Source of the DNA: Hygrocybe punicea
Taxonomy: Eukaryota; Basidiomycota; Agaricomycetes; Agaricales; Hygrophoraceae
DNA length: 64,000 nt
Assembly: GCA_963556145.1 (NCBI GenBank)
Contig: OY744468.1
Span: forward strand, 2,914,001-2,978,000
Direction: 5' to 3'
Part shown: positions 11,113 to 22,323 of the stretch, in pieces
Layout of the letters: the number at the start of each line of letters is the position of its first letter
Position numbering within the stretch: the first letter of the stretch is position 1
Position numbers and translations under genes: made by a program
The notes under the pieces: model-generated
Told to the model about the DNA's origin: nothing
What the model saw: the letters and a program-made list of their open reading frames with translations, nothing else
The model's database searches: none

Positions 11113-11190
11113 GTCCGCAATGTCGGACGTAGCATATTGTTGTCCGCAATGTCGGACGTAGCATATTGTTGTCTGCAATGTCAGACGTAT
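11113..11190. repeat. 29-bp tandem repeat, 2.7 copies
   Basis: Unit GTCCGCAATGTCGGACGTAG plus CATATTGTT, repeated twice exactly and once partially. Each unit contains the small palindrome GTCCGCAATGTCGGAC. It lies in the non-coding tail between the hAT relic and the right arm of element A. Confidence 0.85.
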
Positions 11191-11499
11191 ATCAATGTCG
11201 TGACGGAGAAATTTTTGAATTACATAATTTGGACTTATCCCTTCTCCATCACAACGACAAACACCAATGTAATCACAAAAGACCAGAGCGACACGCATAA
11301 CGACCAAGACGAATGACATTGTCCTGGACTTGGATGAGTCCTCGCCATCTCCTACTCAGACAGCAGTCACAAGAACAAGAACTTCTGTCCCCACCGTCGC
11401 CATCGTTGACAGGCTCCGGCTCCGGCTCTAGCCAAGGAGGCCCTGCCTTCTTCACGCGCCGTCTGTTCGCTCTGACATTGCCCCATGTATTTGACGGGG

Positions 11500-11671
11500 G
11501 GCCACCCATCAATCTACCTCGCAAACACGACAGCCATGTCAATTGACAAGGGCTTGTATTTTCGAGGTTGATATGTTGGCAGTGGAGTGTACAACAGAAG
11601 ACTGTCAAGCTCAATAGCACGACGGCACTGGTAGGGTAATTTTTACAATGTAACTGCCTGTAGTTATATAA
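11500..11671 (-). repeat. Inner part of element A right terminal inverted repeat
   Basis: Reverse complement of about 8625-8800, including the CAATTG palindrome and the GTACACTCCAC and TTACATTGTAAAAATTACCC motifs. It is cut at ATATAA by element B and resumes at 14773. Confidence 0.85.
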
Positions 11672-12300
11672 TATGACGCTCCACGTGCACTTTTATTATT
11701 TGCACGATAAACACTGCGCATTTGCGCGATTTTGGGTATCTTTTTTTTCTCTTGCCTTCTCCTGCCCCCCTACCCTTCCCCACCACCCCCGCTCTACTCA
11801 CAAGGCAATGGCGGGCGATGGAGAGCAAGCCGGGAGGGTGGTGTGCCCACATACTGGCACAGGTAAGTTGCCAGTCCCTCACATCTGGCTTCTACTAACA
11901 ACAACCACTATGACCAGGCGATGTCGGCATCACTGGAAACAGTGACAACAAGGATGAACCGGAGCAAGAGCAACAGTTGGGGAATGAGGACAACAAGTCC
12001 CCGCCCTTCTCCCTGTAGCCCAGCCCCTCCACCGCCTCCCCAAACCAACCACCACCTCGCGAATGGGTACGGCGGCGTCAATTGATGCGTGCACGGCATT
12101 CGTGAGGTGAACACAAGGCTGATGACAATGGACAGGGCAGGAACAGTGGGAAAGGGAACGAGGACAACAAGTCCCCATCCCTCTCCCTGCTGCCCAGCCC
12201 TCTGTTGCCTCCCCCGCCTCCCCCGCCCACCACACCTCACGAATGGGTACGGCCACATCAATTGACATGTGTACGACATTCGCGAGGTGTTCAGGCCACC
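11672..12300 (+). repeat. Left long terminal inverted repeat of element B
   Basis: Inverse of 14055-14772. Contains CGGGAGGGTGGTGTGCCCAC (also present in the hAT MITE at about 7330) and CAATTG palindromes at about 12056-12112 and 12235-12290 flanked by ACCTCRCGAATGGG / CATTCGYGAGGT. Confidence 0.85.
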
Positions 12301-12635
12301 CGCCCTTTCACGGAAGGTGCATATAAGTAGGTATTTTTCATTTTTTTAAATATACATAGAGATTTGCAAAAGAAAAGAAAAAACAGGTATACCTACTGAA
12401 AACCTTGTGAAATGTAGACGCACATGTTCGCGAGATGGAGGCAGGGCTACTGTCATGAAAATACGTCACCCCCATACATTTTTCCTCAGATACCACTTAT
12501 TTTCATGACGATCTTTGACAGATTGTCAGACAAACCCTTACGATTCACACACCCTGCAGAGCGGGGGAGGCATTACATTCACAAACCCCTAGAAGGGGCA
12601 CCAGACCAGATACAAGTACAGATGATGCAATTACA

Positions 12636-13250
12636 CTATTCTACAGTAATCGCATCCGAGACCGACGACCCCAACTGGACGCGCATGTCATCCAGGAACC
12701 GCTCAACCTCCCTTTCCAAAGACCTTTCAATCGCTGCGTGACAAACAACCATAAACCTCGATGCCACCCCGAATGGCAGTGGGAAGCCAGACTCACGATA
12801 AGTCAAGTCCCCGACCGGCTCTGGAGAAGGACCCCTCAGATCCTCAGACGATGAACCCCAGCTCACTGTGACTAGCGGCAGTATCTCGGGGGACGACTCC
12901 TCCGACCTCCACGCATCATCCAATTCTAGAATAAAGACTCAATCAGAAGACCCCAGATGTTCCACCGACCAAAGCACTCACGGTACGGGTCGGCCAGTAA
13001 CTGGCACAAAAGGACCTTGTGTACCTTAACCAGCGGGCAACACTCTGTGCGATGCCTGGCCTTCCCGCAAGCGAAACACCGACCCAGAGCCCAATAGAGA
13101 TCCCGATCAGAAGCTGAGAGTTGTATAAGGTGGTGGAACATATAACAATTAACCTTGATAACTGGGGTTGGGGAGAAGAGCGAAGAAGCCTTGAAGAAAG
13201 TGACTTGGTGATAAGGGTGGAGACACATCGCATTTCTGCAGGACAAGCAT
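12636..13250 (-). CDS. Small zinc-knuckle (CCHC) protein carried by element B
   Basis: Two introns restore a single frame. One has a GTTAAT donor and an ACTCTCAG acceptor near 13100-13150. The other has a GTGAGT donor after LLADPY and a TAG acceptor near 12925. The product would start MLVLQKCDVSPPLSP, then read RCFACGKARHRTECCP. This fits CX2CX4HX4C, the nucleic-acid-binding knuckle seen in Gag and RNA-binding proteins. An acidic region and a C-terminal helix (AAIERSLEREVERFLDDM) follow. An alternative upstream ATG (13334) would add a hydrophobic leader. No match to a known family is recognised. It is divergent from the membrane-protein ORF, with about 200 bp between the starts. It could be a domesticated Gag fragment or a transposon accessory protein. 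Confidence 0.5.
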
Positions 13251-13454
13251 GCAGAAACCACCAAGCTTTATACACAACCAAGAAGACCCTATCACCAAGA
13301 ACGGTCCACCGGCAACTGCCAGCAAGACCAGCACGTGACCAGACGTTCAAAACTCCGCTTTCCATCAGACGACACCATTCTTCCCATCATTCACACAAAG
13401 ACAATAAACACCCCACCCACACCATCACCACCCACACCTGTCAAAGACCGAATC

Positions 13455-13886
13455 ATGACACCATCAATTGCTGCCGCCGTTATCGCTATCGTTATTGTAT
13501 ACGCGTTCCTCCTCGCAGCAATAATCCGAGGAGTACGACGAATCCACGGGGTGATCGACCCCGAGATCCCCCTGTCAACATTCGAGGCATTCCGACCCCC
13601 CACGATCCACAGCAATGACACATCACATGGCAGCAGCAACAACAACGAATCAAGCCGCCGAGGTGACGTGTCCCCTTGCGGACCCACCCATGACACATCA
13701 GACCGATGCCACGTAGCTACGGAACGTGCCGGCACCGCAGTTCTGGCGATGATGAATGTAGGGTATCGCAGCAGGGCTGACGCGTCTACTCACAGGACGA
13801 CTAAAAGTGAGTCGGTGCTCATACGACTCACAGAGGCTGCGGGAGGGGACGAAGGGTATAAAAGACGTCGAGCGAGAAGCACGTAG
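13455..13886 (+). CDS. Small predicted single-pass membrane protein carried by element B
   Basis: From ATG 13455 the ORF codes for about 143 residues. Residues 2-25 are strongly hydrophobic (SIAAAVIAIVIVYAFLLAA) and are followed by a basic anchor (RGVRR). The rest is hydrophilic and rich in Ser, Thr, His and Arg, ending in a basic tail (YKRRRARST). The same frame is open from 13335, but the hydrophobic start makes 13455 attractive. No family is recognised. The arrangement suggests a type II or III membrane protein, but expression is unproven, and a chance ORF in transposon DNA cannot be excluded. Confidence 0.4.
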   Translation: MTPSIAAAVIAIVIVYAFLLAAIIRGVRRIHGVIDPEIPLSTFEAFRPPTIHSNDTSHGSSNNNESSRRGDVSPCGPTHDTSDRCHVATERAGTAVLAMMNVGYRSRADASTHRTTKSESVLIRLTEAAGGDEGYKRRRARST

Positions 13887-14054
13887 ATCCCTAACTTTGA
13901 CCTCTTGTATTACTCCTAGCGGTTGTACTAGACGTAACAAACTTCATCCAAACTACATCACCTGAACCTTATCCCTGAAAACCCTACCCCTATTACCGCC
14001 GACATCGTGCAACCGTTTGACCCGCTGACACATCACACGACTGCTAGTCGTGAC

Positions 14055-14772
14055 AGCTACAGGGAGAGGGGTGAGGCCTTGTTGTCCTCATTCCCCCCTC
14101 ACTGTTGTTCTTGCCCCATCCAGCCTCGTTGTCGCTGTTTCCTTCGATGTCGATGTCCTCTCGAAAGCCATGCACACGTCAATTGACGCGGCCGTACCCA
14201 TTCGTGAGGTGTGGTGGGCGGGGGAGGCAGGGGAGGCAACAGAGGGCTGGGCAGCAGGGAGAGGGATGGGGACTTGTTGTCCTCGTTCCCTTTCCCACTG
14301 TTCCTGCCCTGTCCATTGTCGTCAGCCTTGTGTTCACCTCGCGAATGCCGTGCACGCATCAATTGATGCCGCTGTACCCATTCGTGAGGTGGTGGTTGGT
14401 TTGGGGAGGCGGTGGAGGGGCTGGGCTACAGGGAGAAGGGCGGGGACTTGTTGTCCTCATTCCCCAACTGTTGCTCTTGCTCCGGTTCATCCTCGTTGTC
14501 ACTGTTTCCAGTGATGCCGACATCGCCTGGTCATAGTGGTTGTTGTTAGTAGAAGCCAGATGTGAGGGACTGGCGACTTACCTGTGCCGGTATGTGGGCA
14601 CACCACCCTCCCGGCTTGCTCTCCATCGTCCGCCATCACCTTGTGGGTAGAGCAGGGGTGGTGGGGAAGGGTAGGGGGGCAGGAGAAGGCAGGAGAAAGA
14701 AAAGATACCTGAAATCGCGCAATCGCGCAGTGTTTATTGCGCAAATAATAAAAGTGCACGTGGAGCGTCATA
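14055..14772 (-). repeat. Right long terminal inverted repeat of element B
   Basis: Mirror of 11672-12300 with a few indels. CAATTG palindromes at about 14168-14215 and 14336-14392. Confidence 0.85.
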
Positions 14773-14882
14773 ATATAACAGAAATTAAAGCTGGTACAAA
14801 TTGCGGAGGTTGCGCGACCTTGCGCAACCTGCGGAATAATAAATGTGCATGTGCAACGTCATAGTGCAACGTCATACGGCAC

Positions 14883-15468
14883 AGGCGTATCCGAGAAGCA
14901 ACTCTACAGCTATGTCGCGCAGATAAGATAAGATGGCAAACTATCCGAATATAGATATTGTATTTCGCACGAATCCACAAGACCTAAATATATACGAAAA
15001 TGTCCGATTCTCACTGGGATTCAACCTCTGACTGACAACTGCCGCGCCAACCCGTACCATCCTTTACCATGCTTGACCGGCGCTCGGCATCCGTACAGCC
15101 ACTTATCAACTCCGACTGGTCATGCCAGCGCCACCTCGATCTCTTGATCGCCAACACAAGTGGCCGTAGAACTTGGGGTCCCCAACAACGCGTAGAAATT
15201 CGGAGAAACTCTCACGGGATTTTTGGACGCCGTTGTTCCAGTTCCAACTCTCATTCGGATGGATAGAAAGTATCTTCACCTTGCAGCCGAGGCGATGAAG
15301 TGGTTGCGTCAGTCTGGCCTCGGCGTGGGCCACACCAATAACTACTGGAATGGGCAAAGCCACCGTGGCCTTTCTGTGGTATATTAGGAGCATCACAACT
15401 TCATTACAAACTCGCTTTGATACAGCTGGTTGTCTCCATTGTCTTCGTCGATATTGTAACTGCTCGCC
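14883..15468. other. Intergenic region upstream of the C2H2 gene
   Basis: No convincing gene. A minus-strand frame (15106-15483) is open but overlaps the start of the C2H2 gene and has no motif. The 5' regulatory sequence of the C2H2 gene is expected here. Confidence 0.4.
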
Positions 15469-16931
15469 ATGAATTTTAACCATCTCTATTCTCCCCAGGA
15501 AGCCGCGTCAAACACCTCTCTAGACGGTCCAGTGTTGTTGTCGACTCCCGCGAACGGGCCATTCATTTCCGGGGTGCCCGAGGATTGGGAACCTTTCCTA
15601 CCTTTCTCTGACGTACTCCGACCTCTGCCTGAGCTAGCCTCCATCGACCTCCAGGCGAGGTGGATGCGTCTGCCCAAACTTGATAGAAACTTGGGTGGTC
15701 CTCATCCCGCTGAGCCTGAAGTCAAAACATTGTCGAATGCAGAGCTTCAATTGCTTTGTAACGTGTCGTCCACCCACGGAACGACTCGTGTTTGGACCCC
15801 CGAGGAAACCCAGAGAGGACGGGCAAATGTACCTGTAAATATTTGCTTTGCAGAGAACATCATTCCAGACCTAATCATAGTGCATTCATAGGCTGGTCCC
15901 ATCGTGAATGCATCGTTTCGTGACGTGTTCGCTATTAGGCGGAGGCGACGTGCCTGGGTCGTTACTAGTGAATCTTCTGACGAGTCAAGCTCGGAGGAGG
16001 ATTTCATGCGTCCGAATCAATCTCGTGTCCAGCTCAGCCCCGTATGCTGTGAACTGTTCCGGCCACCTGTTGTACCTTCAGGTGAGGAGGAGCCCGATAT
16101 TCCGAATTTGTGGGAAGAAGAGCCACCCACCCCACCGCCTCGTGTATGTCGTTTTCCCGTCGTGCCCAGCCCCCCTGTCTGTGAACCCGTCCAATCAACC
16201 TCTCCACACGCGTGTTCGACCTCTGGCGAGTCGCCAGCTGCAGTGTATCCGAGTGAGTCTTTTGCCGTGCCCACAGTCTCCGACCGTGGATCTGGGTCAG
16301 CTTGCCCCCCTCGTTCGCGCGCATGTTCGACTTCTGGAGAGGTCGCTCCACCCTCTCCGACAGTAATGTTTCCGAGTCAATCTTCCGTTGTGCACACGCC
16401 ACCTGGCAATGAACCTGTCCGATCATCCTCTCCATCTAGTTTGCTCCCATGTTCGACCTCTGGAGAGGCGGATAGTCCCTTGTCCAAGAGATCTGCAATG
16501 CGAAAGGCCGCCGCGCCCTCTCCTCCGAGGAGGCAGGCGCGAGTGGTCCCTCCGGTAAGTTTCCCGTTTAAGCCTTTGGTAATAATCTTTGCTCATCATC
16601 TACATTCAAGAATCATTCAAGAAAAGCGGCCAAGTATACCAGTGCAGATCTCATATGTCGCGTTCATGGCTGCCCGAATGTGTCAAAAACTGTGCATGAA
16701 TGCCTAAAACACCGTGACACCCATTTCCCGCCACGATTTCAATGCCCCGGGTGCTTCCAGCGCTACGGTCGCAACTCGGCTCTGAAACGACACTTGGAAA
16801 AAATGAAGGAGTGCGCCAAGAGTGCCGGTCCCGCAAGCTCTTGGGGCGTGAACATGAGGACGTTTGCCACACACGAGCCAGAGTGGTTGGCACCAGGAGT
16901 CCTCCATGAATATGTTGAAAGCTCCGGATGA
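15469..16931 (+). CDS. C2H2 zinc-finger protein, putative transcription factor
   Basis: Begins MNFNHLYSPQEAASNTSL. Exon 1 is followed by an intron near 15830-15890 and a long Ser/Pro-rich exon with repeated CSTSGE motifs and acidic clusters (SDESSSEED). A second intron (GTAAGT near 16555, acceptor TTCAAG near 16611) leads to the zinc-finger exon. Finger 1 is CRVHGC with HECLKHRDTH, a C-X4-C form. Finger 2 is CPGC with NSALKRHLEKMKEC, a C-X2-C finger ending in H/C. The protein ends EYVESSG. The low-complexity N-terminus and paired C-terminal fingers are common in Agaricomycete regulators, so a nuclear DNA-binding role is likely. The first intron boundaries are uncertain. Confidence 0.75.
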
Positions 16932-17234
16932 ATTTGTTTGTATATCAGCATCCTGGATACTTTTGCAATCGTACATGACTATATACCATCATTGCAGGGG
17001 CAGAATGAGTCGAGCATATACTGTAGACAAGGATTTTTCCGACATGGCATTTGTGATCTGTAGTTATTACATGTGAAAATTGGTTCCAAGGCATCTGAAT
17101 TGTATTGCATTGCTGGCAGTGGTAAGTAGGTGTGAACGCTCAGAACATATGTGACAGAAATCGAACTTGTCAATATACTACATCCGTGAAAGATTAGATC
17201 AATATTTCTTCTCCGTGCTTTCCTTCGGTCAATG

Positions 17235-19901
17235 TTATTGAGAGAGAGATTCTGCCAACTCCGGTTCGTCGTCCCCAACATGCTCCTCATCATCTTCTGC
17301 ACCCGTTCCAGCTTCCTGATACTAGTTGGAGGGATCAGATCAAAAACAAATGTGGCGAAAATTTCTTTACGTACTTGCTGGTACTCGCGACTAGACGGAG
17401 TGAATGAGTGGGAATTGAGTAAAATAACACTAAGGAACATACATGAGATCTTGCGCATTGCTCTCTGCTTCAGAAAACTCCATCACATCCATGCCTTCTC
17501 CAGTGTACCAGTGCAAGAATGCGCGTCGCTTAAACATGGCGCCAAACTATGGGGTATCATCAGCATCGTGAGACGATATCACTTCTTCGAATAAGAGGAG
17601 CTGACTTGGTCGAGGGTCCGATTGAATACCTCTTGAATCGCCGTCGAATTCATCAGCGCTGTCGCCGCCTAACACCATACTTAACTTTTCCAAAAAGATA
17701 ACGCAAAGAACATACTTGAGTTTGGCCTACAGGAGGAACTGAACAGAGGGACACAGAGACATTATCTGGTATCCATCTGGATAATTGATGATTAGATTGA
17801 AAGTATTGAGTCATGCGAGGAATGACTCGCTCAACGAAATGATGGGAATCTTTTCGCTGAACATCCTGGACAGCGCACTATCCACAAGTTGTCAAAATGG
17901 CAGAATTCTTCCTTGAAAGGCTTCCAAATATGTACCTCTGCCTATTCTCACAGGTTAACAGAACTGCAACACAGATCTAACCGAAAGACCTACTTCCTGA
18001 GAAGATATTTTACCACGAAAGATGGTTGCTGCGGTGAGATAGCGACTTGGGAGACAGTCGGTCAATGATCATTGGGAGATCAACTATAAGAAGGATCTCC
18101 TTACCCGAGTCGGGGGTCACAAGCAACGAGGAGATTTTTTTTGTCAAATAATCTGTGACGTTAGAAAGTTAGCATCTGAACTGGAGCTCAAATTTGTCGG
18201 TACGAACGCCTGTGTCAACTCCTGAACAGATGTTCCCTGGAAAGATCTCGCCGCAGGGTCATACATTGGAGCGTAGCTTGGCATCAAAAAATGAAGCTGC
18301 TCCAGAGGTTGATTTGTTGCTGTCACGAATGAAGCTGACGGAACGTACCCGAGGGAAGGGAATGAGATTCATTCCAAGTTTCCGAAGATCGCTGCCGAAT
18401 CTTGATCGAGGAGGGGTTAATAATGGCTTCGGATCACTTACCCATTAAGTTGGCCAGGAAATCGCAAACTGGTGCTGACACCGCACATTACTCTAGCAAT
18501 CAACTGAGAATAGGAACATTATGACTCGGTTGACATGGTTGATTATTAGAACGTACGCCGTTTAGATCCTCAAAAGTAGGAGCTTTGACTTTCAGACTTC
18601 GAACAGCGATGTTGTAACTGAAGGTTTGTCAGTTTTTGTCAAGATCATTAGTAGATTGTACCAACAGTGCTTCATTGTCAATGCAGATGGTGAGATCGCA
18701 ACATTCGACGAGTTGGTGAATGGATAGCAAAGCGTTGTACGGCTGAGGTAGTGAGTTAGCACAAGTCGAGATATGGATATGACAATCTGACCTCGACAAT
18801 TGTTTCGGATACCTTGCCAAAAAAACAGTTTGAAATGATGCTACAGAACATTCATCAAATTGGCTCACCTTGGGCGAAGGTAAAATCGAGAATGTGGCGA
18901 GCATCTTATCTGGAAATTCCTGTAAACTCACGACACTGTGTCATGGTGATATTGAGTTAGATGTCAAAACAAACCTCTCTCAGCTTTGAGATCAAAAGCG
19001 ATCCAAGACCAGCTCCCGTACCACCACCTAGAGATTGAAGTAACTGGAAGCCTTGCAAAGCATCGCACGCTTCCCCCTGTTTTCTGGCGACATCCTATCA
19101 TGTTTATTAAGGACTGCCAAGATTGAGGTTTCGAACGCAAATAATGCACCAAAATAGAATCAATCAGTTCGGCACCTGATAGCCAGATGAGCCTATGAGC
19201 TGAACACCATTGTGTGAGCCTACCCTCAGTATAGACTAGGTGGAGAGAATCAATCATGGTTTCAGTAGATGGTGGAAAAGGGGTACACACATCCTTTTGC
19301 CCAATTATTTCCTGCACCGACCTCACCGGTTAGGAAAGTATCTGGACGAAATAATTCCCCGAGAGGGCCACTACGGAGCTGATAACCGGTAAAAGAAGAT
19401 GGAAAATGCACTAAAGGCCAAACATACGCGGGTACAGACACCAGCCTCTAGATCTATTTGGATGCTGCGAGGTATATATTTTGACCGTCCATCAGTGTTC
19501 ACTTCGCTAAAATAGACCCCAGCCTATGGAGGAAGTTAAAGGGATTCAACTCACATCGTGGTAGCGTCTTAAGGTACTCACCCGCTCGAGCTGTAGGGAA
19601 TCTATTCCCTGGTAATGCTGGGACAATCATGATGTCCTCAACCAATGTAAGAAACTGGTTCAACAACGGGGACATACTCCTGACTGATCAAGACCGTGCT
19701 CTTTCAAAGCCATGGACCAAAAGGCCTCTCCGACTTGATTCCCAGCCTACAAAGACATGATGAGATGGTTTTGTCGATAACAGGATTAAATGGGAGTCTG
19801 CTCTGACCTGACCAATCTGCCGATAATCCAAAATCGTGATTGAGGATCAACATACCAACCAGCTAGTACGATACCTGTATATTGATGATTTCACGCGACA
19901 T
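17235..19901 (-). CDS. Divergent beta-tubulin
   Basis: Start MSREIINIQ, followed by [10 protein letters not shown]. Many small exons read tubulin hallmarks in order: [27 protein letters not shown], the GTP-binding loop [80 protein letters not shown]-type [36 protein letters not shown] and EFSEAESN. It ends REYQQ, then after an intron an acidic tail ([20 protein letters not shown]). The sequence is far from canonical beta-tubulin (LDLTICIDN instead of the usual ETYCIDN context), which fits the second, divergent beta-tubulin of Agaricomycetes. It is a GTP-binding microtubule subunit. Intron density is very high. The exon list is incomplete. Confidence 0.85.
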
Positions 19902-20216
19902 GACAGCTCCAGTGTACCTCCCGCTCAACTAAACTGCCGTGCAACGTTTACCAGGATGATTCAAAAGGAGCGCGTCTGAGACCAAAAATTGAAAAAAACG
20001 ACGCGAATCTCACGTGTTGTCTTCGGCTTTGTCCGATGATTCTCGTCTGCCACATCCGGTGTACACCTATAGGTTCATAGCCATGTTTGCATGTTTGTAC
20101 GGTATATCGCAAGGGACTTCTCCGAAAAATACATTTATTCACCTTGCAACTTGCGGCACAAAACAACTGAATTCCCGCAAAAGTTACACAAAAATATTCG
20201 TGGACGGAATACGTGT

Positions 20217-21765
20217 TCACTTCCGTCTTGATCGGCGTAGAGAAGCCTCCAACTCGGTCATATGTGGCCTTTTCTCGTTAGAAAACGACCAACAACTGTC
20301 CAAAAGTTCCCAAATATCTTCTCGTATCTCACTAAACAACCCGTCTTCAGCTCGAGCAGGCTTTGACCTATGCAGAATGTCCTGTATGACCAGCCAATCT
20401 TGGCGTCGATGGCGGTAGGGTATGTGGCCTGTCAGAAGCTGCATGAAATCAAATCAGCCCTTCCATCCACTTCGGTCGAAGGCAAGAAAAAAAAACGTAC
20501 CTCATACGCCGTACATCCAAACGCCCAGACGTCGGAAGCACGAGTTACTGCGTTAGCCTGAGGGCAGTAATCTTCGCGTTCGTAGTCGAAAATGAGCTCG
20601 GGCGCTTGCCATCGGACTGATCCTGCGATAGAGGATGTTGTGTTCCCGGTCGGGGCCACCAACTCCTCAATGACCTTGGAAAGGCCGAAATCGCTTATGA
20701 CGGCGTGATGGTCGTCTGTGATGAGGACATTGTTCTAAGCAGAAAGAATCATTGATAGTCGTCAGCTGGGAGCGTGCAATGTTACTCACTCCCTTCAGGT
20801 CGCCATGAACAATCGGTGGTTGCAGAGTGTGTAGATACGTCAATCCCTGGGCGATATCTTGGATCTTAGGCAATCGTCGTAAGTAAAGTGACTGGGTTTC
20901 CCAGCGAAAAAAATTTATATTACCAGCATCAATCTGTCGGCTTCTGGATTTTCGACTTTCAGATATCGTGTTGCGCTTCCATATTTGTACCACTGCATCA
21001 CCATAGCCGGTCGGCCACCCATGTGGTATGTTGTGCCAAAGAACTTGGCGATATTGGCATGGGAAAGCCTATGCCAAACATAGACTTCTCGGTCAAGGCG
21101 CTGCACACATGTAAGATTCCACCTGGGAGCCAGGGAAATAATTATGTTTCTCACCTTTTTCAATCGAACACCATCCAAGTCTTGCCGTGTCAAAACTCGC
21201 AGGAGCTTGATAGCCACCTGTTATCCAGAAATAATATCATTTAACAGAATACACCAGACAAGTCCATTTCCATTTCTTACCGGACGCGTTTTCGTATGCC
21301 AGCGACCCTTCCTCGTAGTTTCGTATTCCAATTCTCCGTAATGTATGTCAGAGAATCCACCATGAGCAACTGCGTATGGAATTGTATTCTTTACGTTCCC
21401 GGTTAAGTCTGCCACTCCAGACAGTGGTGTTGTAAGAGCTTCCCGAAGAATTGTTCGGCTTTGCCGAGACAAAACAACAACAGGCGATAGCGGTAGAAAG
21501 CACGCAGTCAACGAATACCCGATACTTTCGGCGTATTCGGAGTCCTCAAGTGACTGTGCCTCAATAAAGAAAGAGGAGTCATATTTTCCACAGAAGCTGC
21601 CCGATCTCAAAGCAGAACGAGTCACGTCGGATGCCTGAGTTTCGGAGTCGCCGCAGTTGACCGATATAGTAGGAGATGAAGCACGATATTGGTCTGATGA
21701 TTGTGTGTAAAGTGTGTTATATATACAACGTGAACATTTGTAGGTTCTGCCTTGAACTCACCCAT
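20217..21765 (-). CDS. TKL-like protein kinase
   Basis: A Ser/Thr-rich N-terminus precedes a kinase domain split by short introns. The Gly-rich loop reads AHGGFSDIHYGE and the ATP-lysine motif VAIKLLR. Next come HANIAKFFGTTY and the hinge MVMQWYKYGS. The catalytic loop is PPIVHGDLKGNNVLI, the Mg-binding motif ISDFGLS and the APE motif GSVRWQAPEL. SDVWAFG, HIPYRHRRQDW, LLDSCW and KRPHM follow. HGD replaces HRD, which is usual in the expanded basidiomycete TKL group. The Lys, Asp and DFG residues are all present, so it is probably active. Position 21765 assumes a tiny first exon (ATGG) spliced to MDQYRASS; otherwise the N-terminus is unclear. Confidence 0.85.
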
Positions 21766-22323
21766 TCGACTGTCACCCTCCACAGATAAATCCCAAACGA
21801 TTATGGCCGAGTGTTAGTCTGGACAGCAGACAACTGTCAAGTTAAACTGTCCTGCGATGCTGTGGGTGGGTTCCTGAGCCAAGGAGGATTAAGCGCCCCC
21901 ATATGAATATAGTGCGATGTGCCACAGTGCCACTGGCACTGATACTAATCGATGTATAGATACCGCCGCAAGCTAAAGACCCCGAATACGTCCCATGAGA
22001 TAATTTTCCGCGCTTGGTGCCCAAATGCCAACACTCGTCCGGAAAAGGGAGGGTTGACGCGTTGAGGTGCAGAGCTGAGATCTGAGAGCCCGACAGGACT
22101 TTTGCTACTGTCTGGACGGTCATCACGTGTCCATTTTGGGGGCAGATCTTTCACTGTCCGCCAACAACAATACTAATACAACTAATACCGGTAACTGTGT
22201 ACAGGGCTACATACCCAAACCGGGGGAGTGCCCAACGTTGAAAGAAGTTCGGCGTCAAAACAAATTTCGAGAACAAAAAAGTTGACAATCCCATATATCA
22301 CCAGCGACCAACCCGGACATTCG
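21766..22323. other. Intergenic region
   Basis: Between the start of the kinase gene and the stop of the DUF6729-like gene, both on the minus strand. No supportable gene; kinase promoter and the 3' end of the next gene are expected here. Confidence 0.5.

Larger units (their letters stand above)
11672..14772. mobile_element. Element B: 3.1-kb long-TIR transposon, 6-bp TSD ATATAA
   Basis: ATATAA lies on both sides (11666-11671 and 14773-14778), and the empty site is visible in the left arm of element A. The termini TATGACGCTCCACGTGCAC are exact inverted copies. The inverted arms run about 11672-12300 and 14055-14772, and read alike in translation (MTLHVHFYYL in both). Each arm carries two CAATTG-centred palindromes. 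The ~1.7-kb core has no transposase but holds two divergent small ORFs: a zinc-knuckle protein (-) and a one-pass membrane protein (+). B has the same terminus motif as A and inserted into it. Confidence 0.88.
8539..14876. mobile_element. Element A: TATGACG-ended transposon, 6-bp TSD CGGCAC, hosting element B
   Basis: CGGCAC stands immediately before the left terminus (8533-8538) and immediately after the right terminus (14877-14882). The termini are TATGACGTTGCACATGCAC and its inverted counterpart; the right end carries a duplicated GTGCAACGTCATA. The terminal inverted repeats cover about 8539-8800 on the left. On the right they comprise 11500-11671 plus 14779-14876, the two pieces being separated by element B. 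Without B and its duplication A would be about 3.2 kb. It contains a BED/hAT transposase relic, but that gene has its own hAT-like end at 8893, so it may be a passenger rather than A's own enzyme. Confidence 0.85.

Noticed and set aside
15106..15483. 125-codon minus ORF as a retroelement RNase H
   Set aside because: The resemblance was superficial; no catalytic D/E pattern, and it overlaps the C2H2 gene start.
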